Below are positions 1 to 11,916 of a DNA stretch of 64,000 nt, one piece after another. Below the pieces are notes generated by a model. That model worked only from the letters and a program-made list of their open reading frames with translations, did not search any database and was not told the DNA's origin. The stretch is from Allantophomopsis cytisporea. Lineage: Eukaryota > Ascomycota > Leotiomycetes > Phacidiales > Phacidiaceae. The translations under genes were made by a program, and so were the position numbers. Position 1 is the stretch's first letter. Each line of letters opens with the position of its first letter. The DNA is taken from contig CP103020.1 of the NCBI GenBank assembly GCA_024752435.1, forward strand, positions 2,045,139-2,109,138. Direction: 5' to 3'.

Positions 1-1316
1 AACTTTGGCTGCTCCTCGCGGAAGTTGAGTTTCTTCAATAAATATTCCATCGACTCATCCTTGCCCATCAAACCAAATTTACCCTTTCCAGCCAGCTTCT
101 GTTGCAGACCTTTATGGAATGTAGCAGAGAAGACGAGTGTTTGTCTTGCAGGGACAAATTTATCATCATCATCAGCATCTTCTTGACGATCAAGAGCGTT
201 CAAAATTTCCTCAGCCTCCTTGAAGTGCCCTTCCGTGAGAAGACGATCAGCCTCATCGACTGCCAAGAACTTAATTTTTTTCATGGATCTCATCAACTCA
301 TTGCTACCACTCATAACCTCCCACAGACGACCTGGAGTTCCAACAATGATATCTGCCTTCGCGAGTTGACGCTGTTGCTTTTGTACAGAGAGTCCACCGG
401 TAACGGCTACAATGTATGGGGCTTCTGGGAGCCCAGAGCACAATTTGGTAATATGTTCGGTCAATTGATGGGCCAATTCTCTTGTTGGCGACAAGATAAG
501 ACCAGTTGGACAATGTGGCTCCTTGGTTTCATCCTCATGTTCAGCGCCATTTGTCTCAAGCCACTTCTCCAACATTGGAATACCAAAAGCCAACGTCTTT
601 CCGGATCCTGTCGAAGCTTTTCCAATAACATCGTGGCCAGCAAGGATTTCGGGTATCGCCGCTGACTGAATCAAAGTCGGTTTCGAAAAGCCCATCCTGG
701 ATAAAGCTGATAATGTATCCGACGACAGATCAAGCTCTGCCCAAGCAGATACATCGGCCTCTTCCTTTGCAGCATCCTCTTCAAGAGCTTTGAAAACGTT
801 CGGTACCAACGCTGGTGCAACCTTCGGATCTTGCGTAGGATTTTGTCCCTTTTCTTGTTTCTCCTTCTTTTCTTTCTTTTCACTCTTTGCCTTTTCCTTC
901 TTTTCCTTATTCTCTTTCTTCTTCTGCTCCTTCTTTGCAGCTGTCGCTAATGGCTCTTTGCTATTTTCTGACTTGCTTGTGGGCGTTGTTTCAGCGCCGT
1001 CATCATCTCCAAAACCCTCGAACTCGTCGTCTTCCTCGAAGGTCGGTTTCGCAGCCGAGACAAATTTGACAGTATTTCCTTCACGAACGACCTCAACGTC
1101 GTCTACTTCTTCAAGCCCGTAGAAACCCTCGGCATCTTCAAACATATCAGGCATCTCGACTTCGTTCCAAGGCAGTGCATCCAGTGCCACTGGACGTTTC
1201 TTCACTTCTGGTGCTTCGCTCTCTTTAACAATTTTGGTGTCAACCTTTTGTCTCTTTTTCGAACGTTGACTGTTGTTTGGTACGGGTCTTGCCCGTTTCT
1301 TCTGTTCAGGCGCCAT
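1..1316 (-). CDS. mak5: ATP-dependent DEAD-box RNA helicase, MAK5 type (5' part only)
   Basis: The coding sequence starts at the ATG read from 1316 on the minus strand and runs off the left edge, so about 438 N-terminal residues are visible and the C-terminal helicase lobe is missing. The first ~200 residues are charged and lysine-rich (KKEKEKAKSEKKEKK-like), typical of nucleolar helicases. The Q-motif region (MGFSKPTLIQ) is followed by motif I ASTGSGKT near residue 240, PTRELAHQ (Ia), TPGRLWEV (Ib), VDEAD (II) near residue 353 and VFSATF (III). In yeast, Mak5 acts in 60S ribosomal subunit assembly in the nucleolus; function here is by family. No intron is seen. The gene is divergent from the TRM7-type gene, with only about 275 bp between start codons. 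Assignment to MAK5 rather than another DEAD-box paralogue rests on the long acidic/basic N-terminus and the WNEVEMPDMFEDAEGFYGLEE-like leader, from memory of the family. Confidence 0.85.
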   Translation of the reverse strand, partial: MAPEQKKRARPVPNNSQRSKKRQKVDTKIVKESEAPEVKKRPVALDALPWNEVEMPDMFEDAEGFYGLEEVDDVEVVREGNTVKFVSAAKPTFEEDDEFEGFGDDDGAETTPTSKSENSKEPLATAAKKEQKKKENKEKKEKAKSEKKEKKEKQEKGQNPTQDPKVAPALVPNVFKALEEDAAKEEADVSAWAELDLSSDTLSALSRMGFSKPTLIQSAAIPEILAGHDVIGKASTGSGKTLAFGIPMLEKWLETNGAEHEDETKEPHCPTGLILSPTRELAHQLTEHITKLCSGLPEAPYIVAVTGGLSVQKQQRQLAKADIIVGTPGRLWEVMSGSNELMRSMKKIKFLAVDEADRLLTEGHFKEAEEILNALDRQEDADDDDKFVPARQTLVFSATFHKGLQQKLAGKGKFGLMGKDESMEYLLKKLNFREEQPK

Positions 1317-1591
1317 ATCGGGATTGATGTGCGCAAAAAACAGTAAATTTGAGACAGAAATGTGTCGATGTGAAAATGTCGACAAAGCAAAGGATTGTTT
1401 GAAATTGTCCGTCAGTGATACTTTTCAATCAAAAAGTTGAGATATCGGGGATTGTGTATTTTCCACGCCGCGATTAGAAAAAGCACGGGCCAAACCTTAT
1501 TTTTTTTATTAATTTCAGCCTCGTCGCATTTTTGGACCTTAAAGACTGTCAAGAGACACTCAAGACTCTTTTCGCAAGTAATCAAGTCAAA
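1317..1591. promoter_or_regulatory. shared divergent promoter region, helicase / tRNA methyltransferase
   Basis: This 275-bp gap lies between two start codons pointing away from each other, so it must contain both 5' leaders and promoters. A T-rich run (1500-1509) and pyrimidine stretches are present. No clear TATA box is seen. Pairing a 60S-assembly helicase with a tRNA modification enzyme would suit co-regulation with translation capacity (inference). Confidence 0.5.
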
Positions 1592-2855
1592 ATGGGCAAA
1601 TCTTCGAAAGACAAGAGAGACGCTTACTATCGCCTTGCTAAGGAGCAAGGTTGGCGTGCGAGAAGTGCTTTCAAGCTTCTTCAACTCGACGAAGGTATCT
1701 AGACTAGACTATTTGCCGAAATATATATTTTGCCTACATAACTATACTAACGCTTCTTCAGAATTCGATCTTTTCGCAGATGTTACACGAGTCGTCGATC
1801 TTTGCGCTGCACCAGGAAGTTGGTCACAGGTCTTGTCCAGAGTGCTGATTAAGGGCGAAAAATTCGGTCGCTCAGCTTGGGAAGATAGGAACAAAAAGGT
1901 CCAGCAACAATTACAAAAGGTCTGGGCATTGGAAGGCGAGGAAAAGCAAGGAAGGGCGCAAGTTGGAACAGAAAGCGATGATGCTACGATATTAAACCCC
2001 CGAAAAGACGTCAAAATCGTCGCTATCGATTTGCAACCCATGAGCCCATTACAGGGTATTATTACCTTACGAGCCGATATTACACATCCAGCAACTGTAC
2101 CTCTCCTCCTCCAAGCACTTGATCCGGGATATACTACAGATAACAAGTCGCAACAAGCATCACAACCAGTTGACCTTGTCATCAGTGATGGAGCTCCTGA
2201 TGTAACGGGTCTTCATGACCTCGATATCTATGTTCAATCACAACTTATCTACGCTGCATTGAACCTCGCTTTATGTGTTCTTCGACCAGGTGGAAAGTTT
2301 GTTGCCAAGATTTTTCGTGGAAGAAGTGTTGATTTGCTATATGCCCAGTTGAAAATTTTCTTTGAGCGTGTGGTAGTTGCTAAGCCAAGATCCTCGAGAG
2401 CTAGCAGTGTAGAAGCTTTCATCGTATGTCTGAATTTCCAACCTCCGGATGGATTCAAGGCTAGTCTGGATGAACCTTTGGGTATTGGTAGTAGACTCGA
2501 AGATATTGTTGAGCAGACCAATCGACAAGGTCCAATCGCAGCACCGCATATCCAACAGAATGAGGATGGAGCATGGTGTATCTCACGAAGCAATATACCA
2601 AGACAAATTAGACCAGGAGTTGAGGAAGTGCAACTTGGCGATGAAGAGGACAAGAGGAAAAACCAGAATAGATGGATTGCTCCCTTTTTGGCGTGTGGAG
2701 ATCTTTCAGCCTTTGATGCTGATGCGTCCTACCATCTGCCCAAGGACAGAGTTACTCTAGATCCTGTGCAACCACCTACAGCTCCGCCTTACAAACGTGC
2801 TCTTGAGATGAGGAAGCTAGCCGGTGGAGCATATGGTAAAACTGCCCTGTCATGA
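1592..2855 (+). CDS. trm7: tRNA 2'-O-ribose methyltransferase, FtsJ/RrmJ family (TRM7 type)
   Basis: Two exons, 1592-1694 and 1762-2855, give 398 residues. The intron 1695-1761 has GTATCT at the donor, a TACTAAC branch site and CAG at the acceptor. An upstream open frame exists, but the start MGKSSKDKRDAYYRLAKEQ is the conserved TRM7 N-terminus, so 1592 is preferred. The catalytic K-D-K-E tetrad is visible: K28 (RSAFK), D in VISDGAPD, K in GGKFVAKIFRG and E in SSVEAFIVCLNF. The SAM-binding region is VVDLCAAPGSWSQVLS. Yeast Trm7 methylates positions 32 and 34 of the anticodon loop together with Trm732 or Trm734; that role is inferred here. An insertion after the SAM motif (about residues 80-125: charged, EGEEKQGRAQ) and a C-terminal tail make it somewhat longer than yeast Trm7. 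Confidence 0.9.
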
Positions 2856-3838
2856 GATCTTTGCTACCTCTGTAAAAAAATCTTACAAGCATAAGCAGCG
2901 TAGGGACAAGGAACTGAAACAGGGTGGTGTTATATTTGAGAGCCATGCCTCGCCCTAAATGAGCTTTGTACCTTTATGTTTCAAGGAGTAGATGTTAAAG
3001 GACGAAGGCAGTGGAAATCCGGACCCCAGTGGCATCTGACTACTTCGTTGCTTGACCAAGACCTGAGGTCAGTTGCTTATAACCGTACTTGGTCCTTGAA
3101 CGCTGTTCTTCCATTCACGGAGGAGAACCCTGTAATTATGAAGAACCTGTAAATATAACATTTGCCTGCAATTTGGTACAGAGTTTTCGTAGTGGTATCT
3201 GAGGCTTAGCATCAAAGAATTTCACATGCTCGACCCGCATTGTTGGAAGGCTGTATAGTCTCGTCATTGAACCTGAGCATCAATGAACCATATATCGACG
3301 TTGGTAAGGCCTTTGAGACATATTGGTATGAACTGATTACGCGTATATGAAGCAAACTTGCAGTCATATATTCTCCTCCTTTCTCTTGCTTCCTCGAGTT
3401 GTAATTGAACAAGTCAAACTTATGCTGTGCTCCCATAAGGTATGTATGCGTCAAAATGACGAAGGCGCGAATACAAGACCAGATTAGGACCCCTGTGGAG
3501 AAGAATTTGCCCTTCGCCTTATCCTTCGCCTTGTCCTTCGTCTGCCCCGTTTTATCCACCCACTAACAGGCATAGACGTGGCTGAAAAGCAACTGAAAGG
3601 CACGATTTCAAATCTTTATGCCTTAGTTATCAGGCATCAAACTCCCATCTAGCTGCCCGCCTGGTCGGTCCCACTAAAAATTGTCGTCGGGACCTCCAAA
3701 ACTTTTTTTATTTTAATCTCCGCCTAAACCTCTTTTTTCTTACCATACCTCTCTTAAGCTCTGCTGAATGTCCTGATATTTCCAAAGGGGCAGACAGACA
3801 TCTTTCTTAAATTTCCCGAATTCAGGTCCATCTTCAAG
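2856..3838. other. intergenic, no convincing gene
   Basis: This gap separates the methyltransferase and importin genes, which are transcribed in the same direction. A short 12-bp reiteration (variants of CCTTCGCCTTAT) lies at about 3507-3541. A pyrimidine- and T-rich stretch from 3690 to 3760 lies 80-150 bp before the importin ATG and probably belongs to its promoter or leader. A 115-codon minus-strand frame (3212-3559) is open but resembles nothing I know. Confidence 0.5.
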
Positions 3839-6800
3839 ATGAATCAGCAGAAGTTTGTAGAGCTTCTCCAGGGTGTTCAAGTTGGTAAGTCGCAATTGAA
3901 AGTTTATAATATGCTGGTGATGCCGTTTCTCTAAGTGAAAAGTTACTGACTAAATCTTTTATAGCGGATACCGAGAGAATCAAGGCTTCAACTGCCGAGC
4001 TTCGCAAGAACTACTACCCAAATCCAGAGTCCCTTCTTTGGCTCCTTCAAATTCTCACTTCTCACGATTCTCCACAACTTCGTCAGCAAGCTGCTGTCGA
4101 GGCGCTTCGTCTCGTTCCAAAGCACTGGGAGTCTATTGACGCCAACCAAAAGCCAGCTATTCGCGAGCAACTCCTCCAATCTACACTCAATGAGCAAACC
4201 GCCCTTGTTAGGCACTCTGCTGCCCGTGTGATCGCGTCCATTGCTGCTATCGACCTCGACGAGGGACAATGGGGCGATCTCCCAAAGTTCTTGGTTCAGG
4301 CTGCCACCTCCCCACAAGTCGGCCAACGTGAAGTCGGCACTTACATTCTCTTCACCCTCATTGAAGTTGCTGGTGACGGATTCATCGACAAGCTCAGTGA
4401 TCTTTTCAAGCTTTTCCGTACCACAATCCAAGACCCAGAGTCTCAGGAGGTACGAATCAATACGATGATGTCTCTCAGTCGTGTTGCTATGCTTTTCGAA
4501 CCCGAAGAGGATGAGGAGAGCTTAGCAGCCTTCCGTGCTGCCCTCCCAGCTATGGTTCAGGTCCTCAAGACTGCCGTTGCCGAGAGTAATGAGGATCACA
4601 CTATGCAAGCCTTTGAAGTCTTCCAGACCCTTCTTGGCTGCGAATCTGCATTGCTGGCCAATCACTTCAAGGATCTTGTTGTTTTCATGATTGAGATGGC
4701 TACCGAGACCAACCTTGCTGAAGAGGCCCGCTCTCAGGCTCTGTCCTTCTTGATGCAGTGCGTCAAGTACAGAAGAATGAAAATCCAAGGTATGAAGGAT
4801 ATGGGCGAACAGCTCACCTTGAAGAGTATGCAAATTGTCACTGAAATTGGCGAGTTCGATACCGATGAGGACGACATGTCTCCATTCCGTGGTGCCCTTG
4901 GTCTCCTTGACCTCCTTGCCTCATCTCTCCCTCCACGACAGGTGGTTGTTCCTCTTCTGAAGGCTCTGCCATCGTACGTTAAGAGCGAGAACCCAAACTA
5001 CAGACGTGCCGGTATTCTCTCTCTTGGCATGTGTGTTGAGGGTGCTCCAGATTTCATTGCCACTCAGCTTGGAGATATTATGCCTGTTGTTCTTGCTCTT
5101 CTCAACGATCACGACATGACTGTCCGTCAGGCTGCCCTCCACGGTGTTGCTAGATTAGCAGACGATTTGGCTGAGGACATGGGCAAGGAGCACGCTCAGC
5201 TTGTTCCAGCACTCCTTCGCAACCTCGACTCCGCCAACGTTCAGACATCCGATGAGGACCAAGCAGAGAAGAATCTCGACACTGTCAAGGCCGTCTGTAA
5301 TGCTTTGGACTCTTTGATGGACGGTATGGAGTCCGAGGTCATGGCTCAGTACGTTACCGAACTTCTTCCACGTTTGGGCGGACTGATTAGCCATGAAGAC
5401 TTCAAGGTCAAGGCCAGTGCTATCGGTGCCATTGGATCTATTGCCAGCTCTTCTGGAGAGGCATTCTTGCCATACTTCGAGACCACCATGAAGGCTCTTG
5501 AGAGCTATGTCACTATCAAGGACAGCGATGAGGAGCTCGACCTACGCGGAACCGTCTGCGATGCTATGGGATGCATGGCTGCCGCAGTTGGCGCTGCTGC
5601 TTTCCAACCTTACGTTCACCCATTGATGCAGGCCAGTGAGGAGGCTCTCCACCTTGGACACCCAAGGCTTCGCGAGACCAGCTACATCCTCTGGAGCACA
5701 CTTGCTAAGGTCTACGAGACCGAGTTCACTCCTTTCCTGGAGGGTGTCGTGAAGGGGTTGTTGGAGAGTTTGGATCAAGAAGAAGGCGAGAATGAGGTTG
5801 AAATGGGCGCTGAGGCCGCTGAGTTGTTTGGCAAGGAGGTTATCGTTGCTGGTAAGAAGGTTAAGATCACCGACGCCAACGAGGGTGAAATTGAGGATCT
5901 TGACCCAATGGATGGCGACGATGACGACGATGACTGGGATGATCTCACCGCTGTCACCGCTGTTGCTCTTGAGAAGGAAATTGCCGTTGAAGTTATTGGT
6001 GATGTCCTTTCCCACACTCGCCAGAATTTCATCCCATACCTCGAGAAGACCATTGAGTCGGTCATGACCTTGGTCGAGCACTCCTACGAGGGTTGTCGTA
6101 AGGCTGCTATCGGCACTCTCTGGAGGGCATACGCCTGCCTTTGGGCCCTGATGGAGGACCACACTGGTACCAAGTGGGAGGCGGGTCTTCCACTGAAGCA
6201 ACAGCCAACCCAGGAGCTTCTTAAGCTCGGTGAGGTCGTTGCTACTGCCACCATGTCTGTCTGGGGTGACGAAGTTGATAGGTACGTGATTTTTGCTATT
6301 TTACTAATTTCTGAAATGATGAACAACATGACGTTATACCCAGCTCACTCAGACGCACAAGTTGCGAATGCTGCGAACGCGTATCTACTCCTGATCAGAA
6401 CCTCATCTTAATTTTATATGTCAAATTTATGATATGGTCTTGCTAATACAAGTATAGAGAGGTTGTTACCGATATCAACCGCAATGTTGCTGCCACTCTT
6501 AAGCTTTGTGGCCCAGCTATCCTTACCCAGGACAATATGATGGAGCAAGTCTCTACCATTCTTGGTGCCATCATCACCCGAGCCCATCCTTGCCAGCAAG
6601 ATCTTGGTGACGAGGAGGATCTCGACAATACCCAGGAATCTTCTGAGTACGACTGGCTCGTCATTGACACCGCTTTGGATGTTATCATCGGCCTTGCCCA
6701 GGCCCTTGGTCCTCAATTCGGTGAGCTCTGGAAGCTCTTTGAGAAGCCAGTCATGAAGTTTGCCTCTTCCCAGGAGAACTACGAGCGTTCTACCGCTATT

Positions 6801-7388
6801 GGTGTTATTGCTGAGTGCACTGCTGGTATGGGAGCTGCTGTTACTCCATTCACCACTACTCTCTTGAAGCTTCTTCTCCATAGACTTTCGGATGAGGATC
6901 CAGAGACCCGCTCCAACGCTGCTTATGCCACCGGTCTTCTGGTCTTCCACTCCACCAATACTGGCGCCTACCTCTCCAGCTACAACGAAATTCTTTCCAA
7001 GCTTGAGCCACTTCTCCACACCCAGCGTGCCCGCACTCTTGACAACGCCTCTGGCTGTGTCAGCAGAATGATCATGGCTCACGCTGATAAGGTCCCTATC
7101 TCGGATGTTCTCCCTGTTCTTGTTGGCCTTCTTCCATTGAAAGAGGACTTCGAAGAGAACAAGCCAATCTTTGAGTGCATTGTTGGTCTTTACCAGCACG
7201 GCAACGAGACTGTCCAGGCTCTTACTCCAAAGTTGATGCCAGTTTTTGCTTCCATTCTTTCTCCACCACTGGAGCAGCTAGACGATGAGACGAGAGAGAA
7301 AGTCAAGGAGACGGTTAGATATTTGGCCAAGCAATCTCCTGCCCTTGTTGAGGGAAACGAGGTCTTGACTGCTGTTGTTAGAGGTTAG
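3839..7388 (+). CDS. kap123: karyopherin/importin beta family, KAP123 (importin-4) type
   Basis: Three exons, 3839-3884, 3965-6281 and 6458-7388, give 1097 residues, close to yeast Kap123 (1113). The first exon is very short (MNQQKFVELLQGVQV). The introns are 3885-3964 (GTAAGT..TAG) and 6282-6457 (GTACGT..TAG, unusually long here at 176 nt). The protein is almost entirely paired helices (HEAT repeats). Recognisable family segments include VRHSAARVIASIAAIDL, PNYRRAGILSLGMCVEGAPDFI and SNAAYATGLL. An acidic loop (MDGDDDDDDWDDL) lies near residue 667. Kap123 imports ribosomal proteins and histones H3/H4 through the nuclear pore; that cargo role is transferred from the yeast family. Codon use is strongly biased towards C-ending codons (AAG, CTC, GCC), as in highly expressed fungal genes. 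The gene is intact. Confidence 0.93.
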
Positions 7389-7841
7389 ATCTTTAGATCT
7401 TGGGATTGAGGGATGTGATGATTGGGTTATGACTGATGATACCACTTTGTTTTAGATTAAGACGGAGGCATAGATTGAGAATAATATTTTGAATGTTGAG
7501 ATACTCTTCGAAAAGTGACAGCATGACGTACCGATGTGAATTAGTCTTGTGGGTTCTCTCATTTACTCTTTATTCATTTACTACTATACAGAATATTGAT
7601 TTTACAAAGCTATGTTTGTCTTGTGGTTGCTCTTTTGAGTCACTAACATCGTCATCTTCTCGGCGACATGGGTAACGCTAGTCAAGCACAGACTTAATGC
7701 GACAGACTATTTAATCAAGTACATCGCATCTTCTTATACGACCCGTACAACCTCTGACGGATTATGGTAGCATTGGTAGGATACTGACCTTTCGAGTCGA
7801 CCAAATATATCTAAGCGTCTACAACAGTACTGAAGATTGCA
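7389..7841. other. intergenic, 3' flank of importin gene
   Basis: This stretch holds the importin 3' untranslated region and spacer. No open frame of interest, RNA gene or repeat is seen. Confidence 0.5.
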
Positions 7842-8866
7842 ATGACTACAACTCCTACGTCTGAGATGAAATCCGCAGCAGCTATCAGGACTGCCATACT
7901 GGCCGGGAAAACAGAAGAACTGGACATGCTGCTGTCTGCTGGAGCCAACCCAAACCTACGGCCGGATGACGCCGACGATCTTTCAGGGAATAGGGAGTAC
8001 TGGAGATATTTTAATGCTATAAGTGATTCAACACAGCAATCTGAGCAAGACCTGTATGGGCAGTACCCGCCCCTGCGACAGGCTGCTGCAATTCGCTTCC
8101 TCACCGGAAAGGAACTAAAGCAAGAGCAGGCCAATAAGATGACAGTGCTGTTTAAATACGGCGCGGACATATATACTGTGTTCCGGCAGCCTTATATAAC
8201 GTCGAGCTAATCCAAACGCTCGCTCTGTCTTTCCCGGAGAGAGACAGCTAGCAATGAAATGGACAACACGTTTATAGACATTATCTTCTAATAACTGCTG
8301 GCTTGTTCATAGTGTAAAGCCAGATTATCCTCCTATCTTTCCTGGACAGAAACCGCTAGGTACAGCCTTGGAAGCGTGTATACTTGATTTTATCTCTCTC
8401 AAAGGCATTAATGGCGATATGATTGACGTTTGCATCCGCGATAGGAGGGGAGATACAGTACTGCATTATATCGCAGATGAGGGACTGCTAGAGATCAGAT
8501 ATAGGGAGGATAAACGGGGACTTTTACGAGCTTTGGTTAATCAACCAGGAATCAAGAACAACAAGGAACTTATAAATACGCGAAACGATGAGGGAAGGAC
8601 GGCTTTAGAGCTGACGCTGGACGACATTGGCTTTATGGCCGAGAACCGCGAAAGGTGGTACAATTTGATGCCCGCAAAGGAGACTACGTGAAGCTGATGA
8701 AATTGACACTGAGGTATTTAGGTGGTTAGATAGCGCAGGTGTAGATTGGCATCAACGCAACGGCTACGGAAGGACGCTTCTCCATATTATTGCATGCCAC
8801 CCTACAAAGAAAGCGGGCTGGAGATGTCAGTTCTTGGTTGATAAGGTCGGATGGGTGGATTCGTAG
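7842..8866 (+). pseudogene. ankyrin-repeat protein gene, frameshifted remnant
   Basis: The frame from the ATG at 7842 gives 122 residues with an ankyrin unit (ILAGKTEELDMLLSAGANPN) and stops at 8210. A change of frame just before that stop restores a plausible continuation (LYNVELIQTLALSFPERDS). Coding resumes at about 8335 with CIRDRRGDTVLHYIADEG and NTRNDEGRTALELTL, both typical ankyrin helices, and stops at 8691. A further frame gives WLDSAGVDWHQRNGYGRTLLHIIA and ends at 8866. At least two frameshifts are therefore needed, and no GT..AG intron joins the parts cleanly. Ankyrin proteins of this sort are common and fast-evolving in fungal accessory regions; no specific function can be assigned. 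Confidence 0.7.
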
Positions 8867-10012
8867 GTCTTGTTTAGGCTTCTTAAGAACGAACAGTAGC
8901 AAACATGATTTTGGCACTGGGCCCCCCTAAGCCTCGATGATAATAGAGTTGGCAAACAATATCAGTGGGGATGTGAGACATCTCGGCGGCTGCGCAGAAG
9001 GGGGTTGATTATTTATTGATTATTGCCGTCCTAGCCAATCGGGTGTATGAGCTCCAAAGCGGCGCGGGAACCTAGCAGGTTCAACCCCTACAGGCCCATT
9101 TTATACATTGACTCTGAATAGGACCACCACAATTTTCCATAGGCACCAGGGTCACCCAACAGTTAGTGGCTAGTGGGCCAAAAACAATTGTGATCAAATT
9201 AAGGTTTGGGGTTTAGTTAGCTTTTCGCCGGACGTGATCTATTCCCTCGGAAGTCGGTAGGTTTCACTTGTACAAGAATGTAATATTAACGGTTTTGTGA
9301 GATCATTTCGGAGTTGTATTGTCATCGTTAATGGAGGCTCTCTGTAGGATTGCCGATCGATATGCTTACCTAAGATAATGCTTATCATTACGTTTGGCCA
9401 ATTCCCTAGTAGCTAACACAACTCGAATGAGCTACTCAGTTTAGTCTGCAGCCTCTCTAATTTCTGATAGTATGTTATGCTGGGTATCTAAGTGTTTGCA
9501 TTATACATTGAAAGCGATTGAAATGTGTTGGAGTCAGGATCGCAGAATGAAAGAGATCGAAGGAGTGACAAACAATTTGGCCAGATTATTCCGGACAGAG
9601 TGAGACTATGAGAGCACTTATAGTTACTTGTCTTAGCAAGGCACGGTCACAGACCCTCCCGGAATGACTTGGTCAAGCACTGTGGATAGATATCGTTGCT
9701 CCTCCTGTAGATCTATGGATCTATTTAGTATTCAGAAGAGGGTTATATATGAACCAGTGAGATCCAGCTGCTAAGCCTTTTCCTTAGGCGTGAAAGTCTT
9801 CCAAGTGCGGAGAACAGATGCAAAGCGTAGCCTGTATCGTAACCTATGCTTGTTGAAATTGGTAGAAATGTCAACATTAAACATAATCTTTGTCTGGAAG
9901 TATAGATGCTGTTCTATTATACTTTCTCCATGGGTAGCTTACAAAAGTATAATCAGAGAAAGACATCAGTAGGTAGTCTAGATGCAAGTACCGTGTCAAG
10001 AGAGAGAAATTT
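8867..10012. other. intergenic, no gene seen
   Basis: This is about 1.1 kb of moderately AT-rich sequence without a believable open frame. A short T-arm-like string (GGTTCAACCCC, about 9078) lacks the rest of a tRNA. The right part is the upstream region of the secreted-protein gene. Confidence 0.5.
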
Positions 10013-10020
10013 TATATAAA
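10013..10020 (+). promoter_or_regulatory. TATA box of the cysteine-rich secreted protein gene
   Basis: TATATAAA lies 118 bp before the ATG at 10138 and is followed by a CT-rich tract (10029-10070). This is a common arrangement for strongly inducible fungal genes. Called from sequence and position only. Confidence 0.5.
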
Positions 10021-10137
10021 TATAATGACCGACCTCTCCCCTCAAGATATTCCATCCTCCATCTCAGATCTCATCTTTTCTTGCATAAAAATCTCTCGCC
10101 CTCATATATCAACAAAGACATTAATTTTATATTCGTA

Positions 10138-10508
10138 ATGCTCATCAACATCACCACCGTTTCTGCCATTCTTGGCATGATTGCTGCCTCTGCCTCAGCT
10201 ATGGCAATTGCGCCTGAACAGGGTGGGCTCGACGAAAGGGCCTCCAAACAATGCTGGGACTCTGCTATTGAATGTACCTACCCAAATGGTCGCTGTGCTT
10301 ACGACTGTACCTCCGGCGATGGCACCTGCTACTGCCAGGACAACTACGCTGCTGAGGGAGGAGCCCTACAGAACAAGAAGTGTATTAGCACCTTTGAGTT
10401 CATTGATCGCACTTCGTGCCCATGGACTCCAAATTGTGAGCATAATCGTTACTTTCTTTCCAAAAATGCCACTAATCATATTGAATAGGCTTCCCCAACT
10501 GTGAATAA
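10138..10508 (+). CDS. small cysteine-rich secreted protein (candidate effector)
   Basis: Two exons, 10138-10435 and 10489-10508, give 105 residues. The intron 10436-10488 has GTGAGC, a CTAAT branch site and TAG. The N-terminus MLINITTVSAILGMIAASASA is a clear signal peptide. An upstream in-frame extension exists, but this methionine places the signal peptide correctly. The mature part has ten cysteines, beginning KQCWDSAIECTYPNGRCAYDC, then GTCYC, KKC, SC, NC and NC, so disulfide bonding is likely. A second possible acceptor at 10521 would also give T|GC (Cys) and then a different basic tail (SGCPGRWRNLKNI). I do not recognise a named domain. Size, secretion and cysteine content fit effectors or antimicrobial-like apoplastic proteins, but that is inference. 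It is next to a secreted pectinase gene on the same strand. Confidence 0.75.
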
Positions 10509-11916
10509 TTATGTTGAGCAGGCTTCAGCGGCTGTCCAGGGCGTTGGCGCAATCTGAAGAATATCTCTCTATTTCTCCGTTATTCGCTTCGTAAAAGGGT
10601 TCTGATTTCTTGTGTCTTGTGAAATTATGTCTTTTGTGTCGGTGGAGATGTCAATATCGTTTGGTAGTTTTCGAAGCTCTTATGCCTTGTTACTCATAGA
10701 TTGTACTCATAGATCTAATTGTATGGAAATTTCTACCACCAAGTCATTTTCGACTTACATAATGATGCTAATCCGCTCAAAACCGTCGAAAGTCAACTGA
10801 TTCATAATTGTTGTAATAGTCTCACCATGGAATCTGCGAGATTCTTTGATCTTGATATCTCGGTCAGACGAGATCTTATTAGAGAGATCGATGAGATATT
10901 CGTTGCCAATTCCCCATTGTAGGCATTAGCATGGTCGACATAACGAAAACACCATAGAGGAAAGCCACAACAGAGATTACAAGAGTTTTTGTTCGTGGTC
11001 AATCAGAAGGTAACGAGTCTTTAATAATAGACAGAGCGGTAATTCTATCGAGCGTGTATAGTTCCTTAAAGTCGGCTTGAGAGTCCTCTGAGTACTTTGT
11101 CTAACTCATTTCGTTTCCCCCGCAAAACTTGTCAAGTAGCGATAAGTTTCAAAAGTATTGCATTATATTGAATTCTGGATTTTGCTATGAGTAAAAATGG
11201 CTGTATAAGTATTGAACATCACAATGCATCTATAAAGCCAGGAGAACATTTGTGCAGTAGGTGAACTCGTGAGATATTTGAAATAACACGTCGTTATTAA
11301 TGATTATTGCTGACGGTTACATATGTCTGGCTACTGGTACCCCAAGGGTGAACAGATCAACCTTAAAGAAACATGACTTCGTGCAGTCAATATGTTGTAT
11401 GTCGAAGGTGATGAATGAATAATGCAAGGTTTACTGCAGAACGTGCTAAAACTAGCTAGCCATATCAATGTGTTGTGGCAGCGGTGATATTTTTAAAAAA
11501 CAATATTGCACGTATCAAATCCCTGCCCGCACGAAGCGAGCACTTGAGAAAGTCAAGTCGATGCACCCCACACACTGTATATTGGAAAATTCAGCATTCG
11601 ATGGTCAATATTCCCTGAGATCACCGACATCTAGAGCCAAACCCAAGATTTACCTGCTAAGTATCGAGGAATATCAAACGTATCAGGTAATATTTTTCCG
11701 TATTTGATAAAAAACATCTCGCTGCATTATTGAACCGATTTTGCGATAATCCCTCAACTCCGAGGTGAGGTTGTATTATTTTACGACTGTAGAAACTTAA
11801 TTAACACCACCTGATTGGAAATACAGGAAGACTTGACAACTATATACCCTGAAGGCGCGTTAAAAGCAGTTTGCTTGAACTCCTCTAACTTCATGCAATC
11901 TATCTCGACCAACAAT
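10509..11916. other. intergenic, no gene seen
   Basis: About 1.4 kb of AT-rich sequence. Short open frames at 10612-10922 and 11468-11707 have no signal peptide, motif or resemblance to known families. The right end holds the promoter of the pectinase gene. Confidence 0.45.

Noticed and set aside
3212..3559. 115-codon minus-strand open frame between the methyltransferase and importin genes
   Set aside because: No motif or family resemblance; the N-terminal lysine/aspartate run comes from a 12-bp simple repeat, so the frame is probably chance.
5542..6201. 219-codon minus-strand frame inside the importin gene
   Set aside because: It is antisense to an intact, strongly codon-biased exon; long antisense frames are expected there.
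9070..9095. GGTTCAACCCC string resembling a tRNA T-arm
   Set aside because: No matching D-arm, anticodon arm or acceptor stem at the right spacing on either strand.
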